64,000 bases of DNA from an uncultured Dyadobacter sp. Its GTDB lineage: Bacteria > Bacteroidota > Bacteroidia > Cytophagales > Spirosomataceae. Shown piece after piece: positions 1 through 9,381 of the stretch. Position 1 is the first letter of the stretch; each line of letters begins with the position of its first letter. The notes beneath the pieces were generated by a model, which was not told the origin of the DNA, searched no databases, and saw only the letters and a list, made by a program, of their open reading frames with translations. The stretch covers positions 248,001-312,000 of the forward strand of contig NZ_CAMLSE010000005.1 in NCBI RefSeq assembly GCF_946482605.1. The letters are read 5' to 3'. A program made the position numbers and the translations under genes.

Positions 1-3000
1 GACAGCCCTATGCGGTCGACGCTCGCGAGTACCGGAACGTCCCTCCGAAACGAAGCGGCCCCGTCTGCCCGGGTAATCGTAGCGAAGACGGTAAATGGCG
101 TGGTGACCGATAGCCAATCAGGTGAAGGTATCCCCGGAGTTACCGTGCTGATTTCCGGAAAAAATACAGGAACCTCCACCGATGACAAGGGCAAGTACAC
201 GATTTCGGTGGAAGATGGCGACGTGCTGGTATTTAGCTACGTGGGATACCTGGCCCGCGAGGAAAAAGTAGGAAACCGGACGCAGATCGATGTTAAGATG
301 GCACCGGATACCAAGTCGCTTGAAGAAGTGGTGGTAGTCGGTTACGGGACGCAGAAGCGCCAGGATATTACCGGATCTATCTCCTCAATTTCCGAATCGG
401 AAATCAAGAAAGTTGTCCTCACTTCCGCAGACCAGGCGCTGCAAGGCCGGTCTGCCGGGGTTCAGATGACGCAAACTTCCTCAGCGCCAGGTGGAAATAC
501 GTCGGTAAGGATACGGGGAGGAAATTCTTTGAGTGCCGGTAACGAGCCGTTGTATGTGATTGACGGATTTCCGGTTTACAACGATAATGGACAGTATAGC
601 TCGGGAGCGCTTAATAACGGTCAGCCTACCAACGTATTGGCATCGATCAACCCGAGTGATATCGAGTCTATCGAGATCCTGAAAGACGCCTCTGCGACAG
701 CCATTTACGGAGCGAGGGGCGCCAATGGCGTTGTAATTATCACTACGAAAAGAGGCAAATCGGGCCAATCCAATATAACCCTGGAAGCATATTATGGTTT
801 GCAGCAGGTCAATAAGGAAATACCACTGTTGAATGCGACGGACTTTGCGATCGTAGCGAATGAGTATCAAAAGAACCTGGGCCGGCCTGCGCCCTATCCC
901 GATCCTCAGTCGTACGGACAGGGCACCAACTGGCAGAAGGCGGCTTTCCGTACTGCGCCCATTGAAAATTACCAGCTTGCATTCAACGGTGGCGATGCCA
1001 AAACGCAATACGCCATCTCGGGAAATTATTTCCGGCAGCAGGGTGTCATCCTCGGTTCGGACCTGAACAGGGGTTCTATCCGGGTGAACCTGGACAGAAG
1101 TGTGAGCGACAAGTTCAAGATCGGCATCAGTTTCAATGCATCGCGGACGGTCAACAAGCAGATTACCTCAGACACCGATCCAAATAGTAACAACACGCTC
1201 GGATCGGTATCATCCCTGCTTTCCACGCCTCCGACTGAGCCGGTGTATGATCAAAACGGCAATTACAGCCGGTTTATCGACGCCAACAGCAACTTTGTGA
1301 TCAACCCGATCGCGCGATTGCTGGAAGTAACCAACCAGTCGAAAACTAACCGGGTACTGGGCAATTTTTTCGCCGACTATCAAATTCTGGAAGGTTTGAC
1401 GGCCCGCGTCAGTTTAGGTGCCGACCAGATTTCGGTGAAAGAGGATTACTATCTCCCCGCATTCATCCAGGATGCTGGTGTAGACGCGGTGGGCAGGCTA
1501 GGTTTTGTTCAAAGTTTCAGCTGGTTGAACGAAAACACACTTACCTATCAAAAAACGTTTGCAAAAAAACACGCCTTAACTGCCTTATTGGGTTTTACAC
1601 GCCAGGCTTTCACGCGTGAGTCTGCACGGACCGGTTCCCAGCGTTTTGTGAATGACATTCTAGGCTCAAATTCCCTGGGTAGCGGCGCATTGACTTTGCC
1701 TCCGCAATCAGGCAAGACTGACTGGGCACTCGAATCCTACATTGGCAGGGTTAATTACGGCTATCAGGACCGTTTTTTGGTGACCTTGACGGGCCGTATT
1801 GACGGTTCTTCACGCTTTGGCGCCGACAATAAATACAGCTTCTTCCCGTCCGGATCGGTTGCATGGCGCATTTCCGAAGAGAAATTTTTAAAACCGGTGA
1901 AAATGGTGAGCGACCTAAAACTACGCGTGAGCTATGGCAGAACCGGTAATCAGGAAATCCCGCAATACCGCAGTTTGGCGGCCCTGGGTAATAATAATTA
2001 TCCTGTTGGTGGCGTGATCAATAGCGGACTGAGCTCGACGCGGGTTGCCAATCCGAATCTGCGCTGGGAATCGACTGACCAGTTCGACGTCGGTGTTGAC
2101 GCGGCTTTTCTGTCCAACCGAATTCAGCTCACCGCCGATTACTATCACAAGAAAACGACCGACCTGCTTCTGGACGTAGCCATTCCGAACAGTTCCGGTT
2201 TTGGATCAGCGCTACAAAATGTGGGTAGTACCCAAAACAAGGGACTTGAACTGGCTTTGAACACGGTGAATATCGATGGTAAATTCAAATGGAGAACATC
2301 GGCCAATATCACCTTTAACAGAAACAAAGTACTTAATCTGGGCGGCGATTATGAAAGGCCGTCCGGGCAGGCAAGTCCCAATTCGCAGATTCCTTATTCG
2401 GGCATCTTGCGCGTGGGCGAACCGGTTGCGATATTCTACGGATACGTCACCGATGGCTTGTTTCAAACATTGGACGAGATCAAAAAATCGGGTCAGCCAT
2501 CTGCATTGCCCGGCGACCGCCGCTACAAGGACCTCAATGGCGACGGGGCGCTGGACGCCAACGATCGCACGATCCTGGGATATGCGCAGCCCAAATTTTT
2601 CTATGGGATCACCAATAACTTTTCGTTCAACAATTTCGACCTGAGCGTGTTTTTTCAAGGTGTGGAAGGCAACAGCATTTTAAACCTGAACCTGCATTCT
2701 GAAATTAACAACAGTGTTTTGGATGCGAAAAACCGCTGGTTGCCAACCAATACAAACACAGATGTACCGCGTACTCCGACGAACGGCCGGGTTGTCGATA
2801 AGCTCGTCGAAGATGGCTCCTTCCTTCGCCTGCGTAACATTATGCTGGGCTATAATCTTCCCAAGAATGCTTCAAACTTCTTGCATCTGCGCTCGGCGCG
2901 GGTATACGTAAGCGCTCAGAACCTGTTGACGTTCACCAAGTATACTGGCTACGATCCCGAAGTGAGCGCATTTGGTCAGGACAATTTAAGTGTCGGCGTC

Positions 3001-3060
3001 GATCGCGGGAGCTACCCGGTCGCCAAACTATTCACTTTCGGAATCAATATTGGTCTTTAA
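1..3060 (+). CDS. SusC/RagA-family TonB-dependent outer-membrane transporter, 5' end cut by the window
   Basis: Outer-membrane beta-barrel that imports oligosaccharides with TonB energy and a SusD partner. The reading frame is open from base 1; the first ATG is at base 10 but no signal peptide precedes the first domain, so the true start lies upstream. Order: carboxypeptidase-D-like regulatory domain (about residues 28-100, VNGVVTDSQSGEGIPGVTV), the SusC hallmark LEEVVVVGYG (about 104), the plug domain with YGARGANGVVIITTKRG (about 235), then about 750 residues of beta barrel. The SusD gene starts 15 bases downstream and a GH115-like enzyme follows, so this is the transporter of a glucuronic-acid-containing glycan locus. 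The family is certain; the substrate is inferred from neighbours. Confidence 0.95.
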   Translation, partial: DSPMRSTLASTGTSLRNEAAPSARVIVAKTVNGVVTDSQSGEGIPGVTVLISGKNTGTSTDDKGKYTISVEDGDVLVFSYVGYLAREEKVGNRTQIDVKMAPDTKSLEEVVVVGYGTQKRQDITGSISSISESEIKKVVLTSADQALQGRSAGVQMTQTSSAPGGNTSVRIRGGNSLSAGNEPLYVIDGFPVYNDNGQYSSGALNNGQPTNVLASINPSDIESIEILKDASATAIYGARGANGVVIITTKRGKSGQSNITLEAYYGLQQVNKEIPLLNATDFAIVANEYQKNLGRPAPYPDPQSYGQGTNWQKAAFRTAPIENYQLAFNGGDAKTQYAISGNYFRQQGVILGSDLNRGSIRVNLDRSVSDKFKIGISFNASRTVNKQITSDTDPNSNNTLGSVSSLLSTPPTEPVYDQNGNYSRFIDANSNFVINPIARLLEVTNQSKTNRVLGNFFADYQILEGLTARVSLGADQISVKEDYYLPAFIQDAGVDAVGRLGFVQSFSWLNENTLTYQKTFAKKHALTALLGFTRQAFTRESARTGSQRFVNDILGSNSLGSGALTLPPQSGKTDWALESYIGRVNYGYQDRFLVTLTGRIDGSSRFGADNKYSFFPSGSVAWRISEEKFLKPVKMVSDLKLRVSYGRTGNQEIPQYRSLAALGNNNYPVGGVINSGLSSTRVANPNLRWESTDQFDVGVDAAFLSNRIQLTADYYHKKTTDLLLDVAIPNSSGFGSALQNVGSTQNKGLELALNTVNIDGKFKWRTSANITFNRNKVLNLGGDYERPSGQASPNSQIPYSGILRVGEPVAIFYGYVTDGLFQTLDEIKKSGQPSALPGDRRYKDLNGDGALDANDRTILGYAQPKFFYGITNNFSFNNFDLSVFFQGVEGNSILNLNLHSEINNSVLDAKNRWLPTNTNTDVPRTPTNGRVVDKLVEDGSFLRLRNIMLGYNLPKNASNFLHLRSARVYVSAQNLLTFTKYTGYDPEVSAFGQDNLSVGVDRGSYPVAKLFTFGINIGL

Positions 3061-3075
3061 CCCTTTGAGCTAACC

Positions 3076-4542
3076 ATGAAATTCAAACATATGATTGCCG
3101 GGTTGATGCTGGCAGTTTCTCTTCCAACACTTTACAGCTGCGAAAACCACTTTTTGGACGAAAACCCGCAAGACTTCTTATCACCTGTCAATTTTTACCA
3201 GTCCGAGGCCGATGCAAATGCCGCCGTCATAGCGACCTATGCGAATTTAAGAGGTACATACAACCAGAATATGTACTTTCTGGCTGACTTACCCTCCGAT
3301 CAGACCAACCCGGGAACCGGCTCGAACATCGACCGCACCAACATCGATAATTTTCAGTTTGAGCCGACCAATACCATTACGACAGCGGTTTGGAACGAGA
3401 GTTATTCGACGATCAACCGCGCCAACGCCGTCATAGAGCGTGTCCCAGGCATTACGATGGATACCGGGCGGAAGAATGCCATCATCGGCGAAGCCCGCTT
3501 TCTGCGCGCGTTGAGCTACTTTCACCTGGTACGTCTTTTCGGAGGTGTGCCGTTGCGCGTGCAGGAAACTACTTCATTAACGGGCCTGGATATTGCCCGA
3601 AGCCCAGTCGAAGAAGTGTATGCGCTGATCATTGCCGATTTGAAAGAGGCGGAAGCTTCCCTACCCGACCAGCAGACGGGCGCCAACCTGGGAAGAGCCA
3701 GCAAAGGCGCCGCCTCAACGCTGCTGGCATACGTATACCTGACCAAAAAGGACTGGACCAATGCAGCGGCCAAGTCCCAGGAAGTGATTGACAAGGCAGC
3801 TACTTATGGCTATTCGCTTTTCGAGAATGCTGCGGATATATGGAAAATACAAAACGAAAACAAGCAGGAGCATATCTTCATGTGCCAGTACCAATCCGGT
3901 CCCGAAGGCTTGGGGAGCCAGTACAACCACTTTTTCACATCACGGCAAGCCAATGCGATTTTGGTCGGTGGCAGCGGCTATGCGATACATTTGGTTGAAG
4001 ATGCATTCTGGAAATCTTTTACCGCCGGCGATACCCGGCGCGATGCGTCCATTCTGTCAAGTTTCACCGATCCGAAAACGCAGAAGGTGGTCACCTACCC
4101 TTCCACCCTGCTGTCCGAATTAAGCATATTCAAATATTATGACCCGGCTTCATTTGCCCGTAACAACAATAATAACAACTACCCTATCCTGCGGTTCGCA
4201 GATGTGCTGCTGATCTATGCCGAAGCGCTTAACGAGGCTGGCGGCCCCAGTGAACAAGCTTACGAAAGCATTAACAAGATCCGGCGCCGGGCAAAACTGG
4301 CGGAATTGAAAACGGGCCTGACCCAGCAGCAATTCAGAGACGCGGTACTGCAAGAAAGAAGCTGGGAGTTTTGCTTTGAAAGCAAGCGGTTTTTCGATCT
4401 GATCCGCACCAAGACACTTATTCCAGTAATGAAGGCGGCTGGAAAGAACCCGCTCCCGAGAAATTTGCTATACCCTATTCCGCAGAGAGAAATCGATGTC
4501 AATAACGAAATCGAGCAAGCTGACCAAAACCCGGGATATTAA
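3076..4542 (+). CDS. SusD/RagB-family surface glycan-binding lipoprotein
   Basis: Surface lipoprotein that binds the glycan and caps the SusC barrel. The first 22 residues are a lipoprotein signal ending LPTLYSC, with Cys22 as the expected lipidation site. The SusD TPR-like helical core follows (for example FLRALSYFHLVRLFGGVPL), and the C-terminal RagB/SusD signature is present: RSWEFCFESKRFFDLIR, then YPIPQREIDVN and the usual ending ADQNPGY. At 488 residues it has normal family length. It lies 15 bases after the SusC gene, and the next gene starts 4 bases after its stop, so the three genes form a tight operon. Confidence 0.95.
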   Translation: MKFKHMIAGLMLAVSLPTLYSCENHFLDENPQDFLSPVNFYQSEADANAAVIATYANLRGTYNQNMYFLADLPSDQTNPGTGSNIDRTNIDNFQFEPTNTITTAVWNESYSTINRANAVIERVPGITMDTGRKNAIIGEARFLRALSYFHLVRLFGGVPLRVQETTSLTGLDIARSPVEEVYALIIADLKEAEASLPDQQTGANLGRASKGAASTLLAYVYLTKKDWTNAAAKSQEVIDKAATYGYSLFENAADIWKIQNENKQEHIFMCQYQSGPEGLGSQYNHFFTSRQANAILVGGSGYAIHLVEDAFWKSFTAGDTRRDASILSSFTDPKTQKVVTYPSTLLSELSIFKYYDPASFARNNNNNNYPILRFADVLLIYAEALNEAGGPSEQAYESINKIRRRAKLAELKTGLTQQQFRDAVLQERSWEFCFESKRFFDLIRTKTLIPVMKAAGKNPLPRNLLYPIPQREIDVNNEIEQADQNPGY

Positions 4543-4546
4543 ACCA

Positions 4547-6613
4547 ATGCGCTACTGGCTTTCCACAATCATTTTGCTGCTGTTTTTTGGCACAAGAGCA
4601 GCCACCGCGCAGGAGATTATCCTGCACGGCAATGTCCCTGTTTACATTCACCCCGAAGAACCGGCGCCCGTCCGCAAGGCCGTGACTGATTTGCTCCGGG
4701 ATTTGAACACCGTTTTGGGACAACCTTCCCAGGTAGTCGACAAGTTGCCTGAAACCGGCCCGGTAATCGTTGTCGCTACGGGAACCAGATACAAAGGCAG
4801 CCAGCAACCGGTAAGCGACTTGGAAGCACACCAGGTGTATGCAGACCATGGCCGCGTGATCCTGAACGGCGCTGATATGCGCGGGACGATTTATGCCGTG
4901 TACACGTTTAGTGAGTTTGTCCTGGGCGTGAAGCCGCTTTGGTTCTGGACCTCAGAAAAGCCGGCTCAAAAGAAGCAGGTTCTGATCGCGCCGGATTATC
5001 TGAAAGTGTTTTCGTCGCCGTACGTGAAGTACCGCTCCTGGCTGCCCAACGATACCGACTTCCTGACGCCCTGGCAGAAGCTTTCGCCTGAAAATTACGA
5101 GGCTTTCTACGAAACTATGCTTCGGCTGAAACTCAATACCCTTGAAGGATCAATTGCCGACAAAAGCAGTTTCGCAGCGCCGTATCCTGCCGGTAAGGAT
5201 GCCACGATCGGCCAGCAGCGCGGCCTGATCACGACAGGCCACCACATGCAGATTTTCGGTTCGAATTATTCCAACTGGGCGGATTATTGGCAAAAAATCC
5301 GCAAACTGCCCGTGCCCGAGCTGAAAATAGCAAACCGGGACGCATTGAAAGACTGGTGGGCTTATCACATTGATCTGGCCGTAAAAAACAAGCTGGACGT
5401 TATCTGGCTGGTGGGCTTTCGCGGTAACCGGGACATCCCGTTCTGGGAATTCTTTCCGGATGCGCCTTCCGATGCAGCAAGCAGGGCAAAGGTGATCGAT
5501 GAGATGGTGCATACGCAGATCGATCTTTTAAAAGAAAAAATCAAGGATCCGCATCCGCCGATGCGGTTGACACTTTACAACGAAATGTCAACGCTGGTGG
5601 CTGGCGGATTCTTCCAATTACCTGACGAACCTTCATTGATACGAAATTTCGTCGCCGCGCGCCGTGAACATTTCCCGGCTGCCGACGTACGCTCACATCG
5701 GTTCTCAGGCGAGCCGGCTGGTTATTATATGAACTTTCAGTTTACTTCAACGGGCTCCCACCTGGCGCAGGCAGAAGGGCCCAGGAAAATGCAGCAGAAT
5801 TTCCGTATGGTCGACAGCCTGAGCAGAAACAAGTTGATTTTCTCGGTGGTCAATGCGGGCAATATGCGCGAGCATTTGCTGGAATTATCCGCCAACGCGG
5901 AAATGATGTGGAATTTCAAAACTTTCAAGCCCGGAGCGTTTTTGCAATCGTTTAGTGCCAACTACTTCGGCGATCCATTCGGAGCGGAAATCGGAGCGCT
6001 TTACAATGACTTTTTCAATTCATACTGGCAACAGAAAAAAGGCGACCTGCCGGGATTTGAACGGCAATACCTGTTTCAGGATATGCGCTATGCCCGCGCG
6101 ATGGAAATGCTTCTCAATGATCTGGAAAAGGGGAAATACAGTATCAACCCGCTGGATAACCACCCGATGGACAATCCTGACAAAGGCAGTGTAGGCTATT
6201 TTCGCGTAATACCGGCAGATAATGCAGCGACAGACCAAGTCGACGCTTTGCTGAAAGGTACCACTTCCAGCATTGCCAAACTCGAAGCGGTTGTGGCTAA
6301 GGCCGACCAACTCTACGCCAAAATAAAGGAAGGCAGGCGTTTCTTCGACGACAACCTGCGCGGCCAGGCATACCTGATGCTGTACCTGAACCGCTCGCTG
6401 CAACTGCTGACACTGGCCTACCAAAAACAAGACGACAAACCGGGCAAGCGGCAATTGATCGGGCAAAGTCTGGATCAAATCCACCTGGCCCAGCAGCGGC
6501 TCCGACAATCCGAACATGATCAGTTTGCCGACTGGTACGCAAACGATACCAAGTTTGGCATGAAAAATATTGAACAGCGGCTCAGTAACCTGTATAAGCA
6601 ACTGGCGCCTTGA
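4547..6613 (+). CDS. Glycoside hydrolase family 115-like protein (alpha-glucuronidase type)
   Basis: GH115 enzymes remove (4-O-methyl-)glucuronic acid from xylan or arabinogalactan side chains. The frame is open upstream to 4496, inside susD, but ATG 4547 is preferred: it gives a clean signal peptide (MRYWLSTIILLLFF...AQE) and follows the susD stop by 4 bases. Family-like blocks in order are GTIYAVYTFSEFVLGVKPLW (about 107-126), a GHHMQIFG block, DVIWLVGFRGNRD (about 285), LTLYNEMSTLVAGG, and GEPAGYYMNFQF followed by EGPRKM. At 688 residues it is shorter than most GH115 proteins as I know them and appears to lack the usual C-terminal accessory domain. The GH115 assignment rests on motif order and not on a search. 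Operon position predicts periplasmic action on material imported by the SusC/D pair. Confidence 0.8.
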   Translation: MRYWLSTIILLLFFGTRAATAQEIILHGNVPVYIHPEEPAPVRKAVTDLLRDLNTVLGQPSQVVDKLPETGPVIVVATGTRYKGSQQPVSDLEAHQVYADHGRVILNGADMRGTIYAVYTFSEFVLGVKPLWFWTSEKPAQKKQVLIAPDYLKVFSSPYVKYRSWLPNDTDFLTPWQKLSPENYEAFYETMLRLKLNTLEGSIADKSSFAAPYPAGKDATIGQQRGLITTGHHMQIFGSNYSNWADYWQKIRKLPVPELKIANRDALKDWWAYHIDLAVKNKLDVIWLVGFRGNRDIPFWEFFPDAPSDAASRAKVIDEMVHTQIDLLKEKIKDPHPPMRLTLYNEMSTLVAGGFFQLPDEPSLIRNFVAARREHFPAADVRSHRFSGEPAGYYMNFQFTSTGSHLAQAEGPRKMQQNFRMVDSLSRNKLIFSVVNAGNMREHLLELSANAEMMWNFKTFKPGAFLQSFSANYFGDPFGAEIGALYNDFFNSYWQQKKGDLPGFERQYLFQDMRYARAMEMLLNDLEKGKYSINPLDNHPMDNPDKGSVGYFRVIPADNAATDQVDALLKGTTSSIAKLEAVVAKADQLYAKIKEGRRFFDDNLRGQAYLMLYLNRSLQLLTLAYQKQDDKPGKRQLIGQSLDQIHLAQQRLRQSEHDQFADWYANDTKFGMKNIEQRLSNLYKQLAP

Positions 6614-6866
6614 TCACTGGGGCGCTATTTGCGGCTTAAATGCACGAATAGCAAAAATATATGTACGTTTTGCATTAAGTCAAGATTCCAAAAGCCGGTA
6701 ATTTGTATGCTTATCTAAATCTCAACCCGCGGCAACGATAGCAGGCTGCTGTGCTGAAAACCCAAGTCTCAATCAGGAAATCACGGGATCATACAGTGAT
6801 ATTTCTGCATTGGAACACTGACCGGTACCGCATTATGCTAAAACCGAAAACGCTTTATTGGCCTGC

Positions 6867-7826
6867 TCAACCCATCGCGTACTTTTTGGGCTTAATTCCC
6901 ATGTACTGCTCGAAAACCCGTGAAAAATGGCTCAGGTTCGTGAATCCCAGTCGGTAACCCACCTCTGAAACAGAAAGGCGATCTTCCCTGAGCAGCCGGG
7001 CAGCCTCCACCATGCGTAACGACTGGTAATATTCAAAAACGCCTTTCCCGAACGTCTGTTTGAAAAGCTTGCGCAGCTTCGGCTCGCTCATGCCTGCTTC
7101 CCGCGCGAGCACTGAAATATGCGGCGGCTCGCCCGGGTGGGCTTGCAGCCGGTTCCTGATCGCGTAAACCGCCTTCACGTCGTCGATATGCATCACACTC
7201 GGCACCACCTGCTCCCGCTGCATTAAAATCGCAAAGATGTGGCAAAGCAACTCTTCACACTTCAACCGGTAATACTGGTCTTCCAGGCTTTCAGGAACGG
7301 TGCTACCCAGCATTTGTTCTGCCGTGCCGACGATCCCCGAAGAAACGCTTGTTTCGAGAAATAGACTGTCGCGTGCTTCGAGCACGCTGGTCACCACGGG
7401 ATGCGGAATGTGCCCGAAAAGCCGGTTCAGATAGCTCTTGGAAACGGCAATCGTGACACTCCCGAACTTTGTCTGCGAGGGCATGGCCATAGTCGCAGAA
7501 ACTGCATGCTTGCAAATCAGCACATTGGCCTGCTCCGGGAGCAACCCGGTTCCCGGCTGCGCCAGGGACGGAAAGATTCCGCCCAGCATAAACACGACAT
7601 CCTCCTGCCCTTCGGCAAGCGCATTGGTTCGCTCCACCTCCACGTCTTCATTCAGATAATAATTGCGGATCATCATCCTCAAATCCATTCCCCATGAAAA
7701 GCCGGTGATATACCCGGCGCCTTTGCTTTCCGGAATATGAATGAACCGCCCTTCCACACGTGCCCCGATCGCCCGCGCGAATTGGAGGGCAATCCCGGAC
7801 CCATCGTCGGTGACCGATATTTTCAT
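6867..7826 (-). CDS. AraC-family transcriptional regulator
   Basis: DNA-binding regulator with a C-terminal AraC double helix-turn-helix (about residues 225-317). Visible are ISVLAREAGMSEPKLRKLFK, typical of the first helix-turn-helix, and LSVSEVGYRLGFTNLSHFSR for the second, ending in the family sequence GIKPKKY. The roughly 200 N-terminal residues form an unassigned effector domain. It diverges from the flavin monooxygenase gene at 7921 across 94 bases, the usual arrangement for a regulator and its target, so it probably controls that gene. It converges with the GH115 operon, and the 253 bases between them hold nothing I could identify. Confidence 0.88.
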   Translation of the reverse strand: MKISVTDDGSGIALQFARAIGARVEGRFIHIPESKGAGYITGFSWGMDLRMMIRNYYLNEDVEVERTNALAEGQEDVVFMLGGIFPSLAQPGTGLLPEQANVLICKHAVSATMAMPSQTKFGSVTIAVSKSYLNRLFGHIPHPVVTSVLEARDSLFLETSVSSGIVGTAEQMLGSTVPESLEDQYYRLKCEELLCHIFAILMQREQVVPSVMHIDDVKAVYAIRNRLQAHPGEPPHISVLAREAGMSEPKLRKLFKQTFGKGVFEYYQSLRMVEAARLLREDRLSVSEVGYRLGFTNLSHFSRVFEQYMGIKPKKYAMG

Positions 7827-7856
7827 TTACGACTATTTTATGAGCTTATACGGATA

Positions 7857-7885
7857 TTTTAACTTTAAAAATGCAGATACTTTTG
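7857..7885 (+). promoter_or_regulatory. Putative Bacteroidota-type promoter of the flavin monooxygenase gene
   Basis: TACTTTTG at 7878-7885 matches the Bacteroidota -7 element TAnnTTTG exactly. A weak -33 element TTTT (7857-7860; consensus TTTG) lies 17 bases upstream. The start codon is 35 bases downstream at 7921. This is a motif match only. Confidence 0.4.
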
Positions 7886-7920
7886 TGATCATCAAACAAC
7901 CATCATAAAACAATACGAAA

Positions 7921-9072
7921 ATGTTATTGACAAAAAAACAAGTCGCCATCATAGGCGGCGGTCCGGGAGGACTCACACTAGCCAGGCTCTTGCAACTTAA
8001 AGACGTAGATGTGAAAGTATATGAGCGCGATTACGACGAGCACGCGCGCGTGCAAGGCGCTACGCTCGACCTGCATTTTGACTCGGGGTTAAAGGTAATG
8101 GATGCAGCGGGACTGATGGATGCGTTCAAAGCTACATACCGTCCGGGCGCGGAAAGAGGCCGTGTTGCGGATGAACATGGGAATATTCTTTTCGAAACTG
8201 AGAATCAGGACAACTCACTGGATTTTGGCCATGAAGAATTCAGGCCTGAAATCGACCGTGGGCCGCTGCGGGATATGCTATTGGCGTCGCTGCAACCCGG
8301 TACCGTGGTTTGGAACAGCCATTTTAAAAGCATGTCCCGCGAGAATGGCGGCTGGCTGCTGGAATTCCACAACGGGAGCAAAGCCTATGCCGACATCGTG
8401 GTGGGCGCAGACGGAGCTAACTCCAAAGTAAGGCCTTACCTTACGGCAGAACAGCCATTTTACTCTGGTGTAACGATTCTGCAGGGGAATGTGCCCCATT
8501 CCGCAACGGTCATTCCCGAAATCCATCAGCTGCTGAACGGCGGAAAATTGTACGTGCATGCAGACGAAAAGTATTTGCATGTCTCTTCCAAAGGCGACGG
8601 CAGCATCGATTTCTACGTAACCTTTAAAAGGGACGAGCATTGGATCCAAAACAGGGGGATTGATTTATCCGACAAAGCCCAACTGCTCAAATGGGCCGAA
8701 CAGGAGTTTGCCGGATGGAGCCCGCTATGGCTTGACCTCTTTACACACGTCGAAATGCCCCTTCTGGACCGCCCGCAATACTGTATGCCGGTGGAACATC
8801 GCTGGGAAACGTTGCCAGACCTGACGTTGCTTGGCGATGCCGCCCATCCTATGCCACCTTCGGGAGAAGGCGTAAACCTGGCCATGCTGGATGCACTGAC
8901 CTTCGCGGACTACCTTACCAGTGACCGTCACCCCGATACGCAGACGGCGATTGCCGCGTACGAACAGGAAATGCTCGAAAGAGGCGCTGCGGAGGCGCGG
9001 GAATCCCTCGCAATCGCTGACTGGATGTTGGCGGAAGGGGCTGCCGAACAACTGATTGCCATGTTTGGTTGA
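7921..9072 (+). CDS. FAD-dependent monooxygenase, Tet(X)-like
   Basis: Flavoprotein monooxygenase of the aromatic-hydroxylase/Tet(X) type, which uses NAD(P)H and O2 to hydroxylate a small molecule. The N-terminal FAD-binding motif is VAIIGGGPGGLTLARLLQ, followed by VYERD and the Tet(X)-like TLDLH. The second FAD motif is LLGDAAHPMPPSGEGVNLAM (about residues 300-319). Length 383 matches Tet(X) (about 388), and similarity to my memory of Tet(X) runs end to end. Of the tetracycline-contacting residues I recall, Gln192 has an equivalent (ILQGNV), but Arg213, His234 and Gly236 align to Lys, Asp and Tyr, so tetracycline inactivation should not be assumed. An AraC-type regulator is divergent. Confidence 0.88.
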   Translation: MLLTKKQVAIIGGGPGGLTLARLLQLKDVDVKVYERDYDEHARVQGATLDLHFDSGLKVMDAAGLMDAFKATYRPGAERGRVADEHGNILFETENQDNSLDFGHEEFRPEIDRGPLRDMLLASLQPGTVVWNSHFKSMSRENGGWLLEFHNGSKAYADIVVGADGANSKVRPYLTAEQPFYSGVTILQGNVPHSATVIPEIHQLLNGGKLYVHADEKYLHVSSKGDGSIDFYVTFKRDEHWIQNRGIDLSDKAQLLKWAEQEFAGWSPLWLDLFTHVEMPLLDRPQYCMPVEHRWETLPDLTLLGDAAHPMPPSGEGVNLAMLDALTFADYLTSDRHPDTQTAIAAYEQEMLERGAAEARESLAIADWMLAEGAAEQLIAMFG

Positions 9073-9129
9073 TAGCCCATACCGTTTATGCTGGCCGCAT
9101 TTTCCTTCCCCGGAAACATCGGTCAGCCA

Positions 9130-9324
9130 TTATTGGTCTCTTTTACGAACGGCCGTGACCTCGGCACGGGTAATGGCGCTGGCTTTATTGCCAAAACTAT
9201 TGCGCACATAAGTCAGCACATCGGCAATCTGCTTGTCGGTCAGAAAGCTGTGTGAACACATTATACTCCGCCCGAGGTTTCCGGTAAAGGACATCCTGCC
9301 TGACCCATTGACCCTTTCTTCCTG
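9130..9324 (-). pseudogene. Remnant of a c-type cytochrome C-terminus
   Basis: Minus-strand translation of this interval gives about 64 residues ending FLTDKQIADVLTYVRNSFGN then KASAITRAEV and a stop. The phrase 'LTDxQIADVLTYVRNSxGN' is typical of the last helix of small cytochrome c domains. The frame is closed upstream by a stop at 9325-9327, and no CxxCH heme site is visible, so only the tail survives. It lies just downstream of the beta-propeller gene on the same strand, and may be the end of a lost neighbouring gene. It is identified by eye. Confidence 0.5.
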
Positions 9325-9381
9325 TCATCGGTTCTTCGTCTGACGGTTGTAGGTAGGCATTGGGTTTGGAATACTAATTTT

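Noticed and set aside
7921..9072. Calling this gene a tetracycline-resistance gene tet(X)
   Set aside because: Overall resemblance is clear, but three of the four substrate-contact positions I can align are changed.
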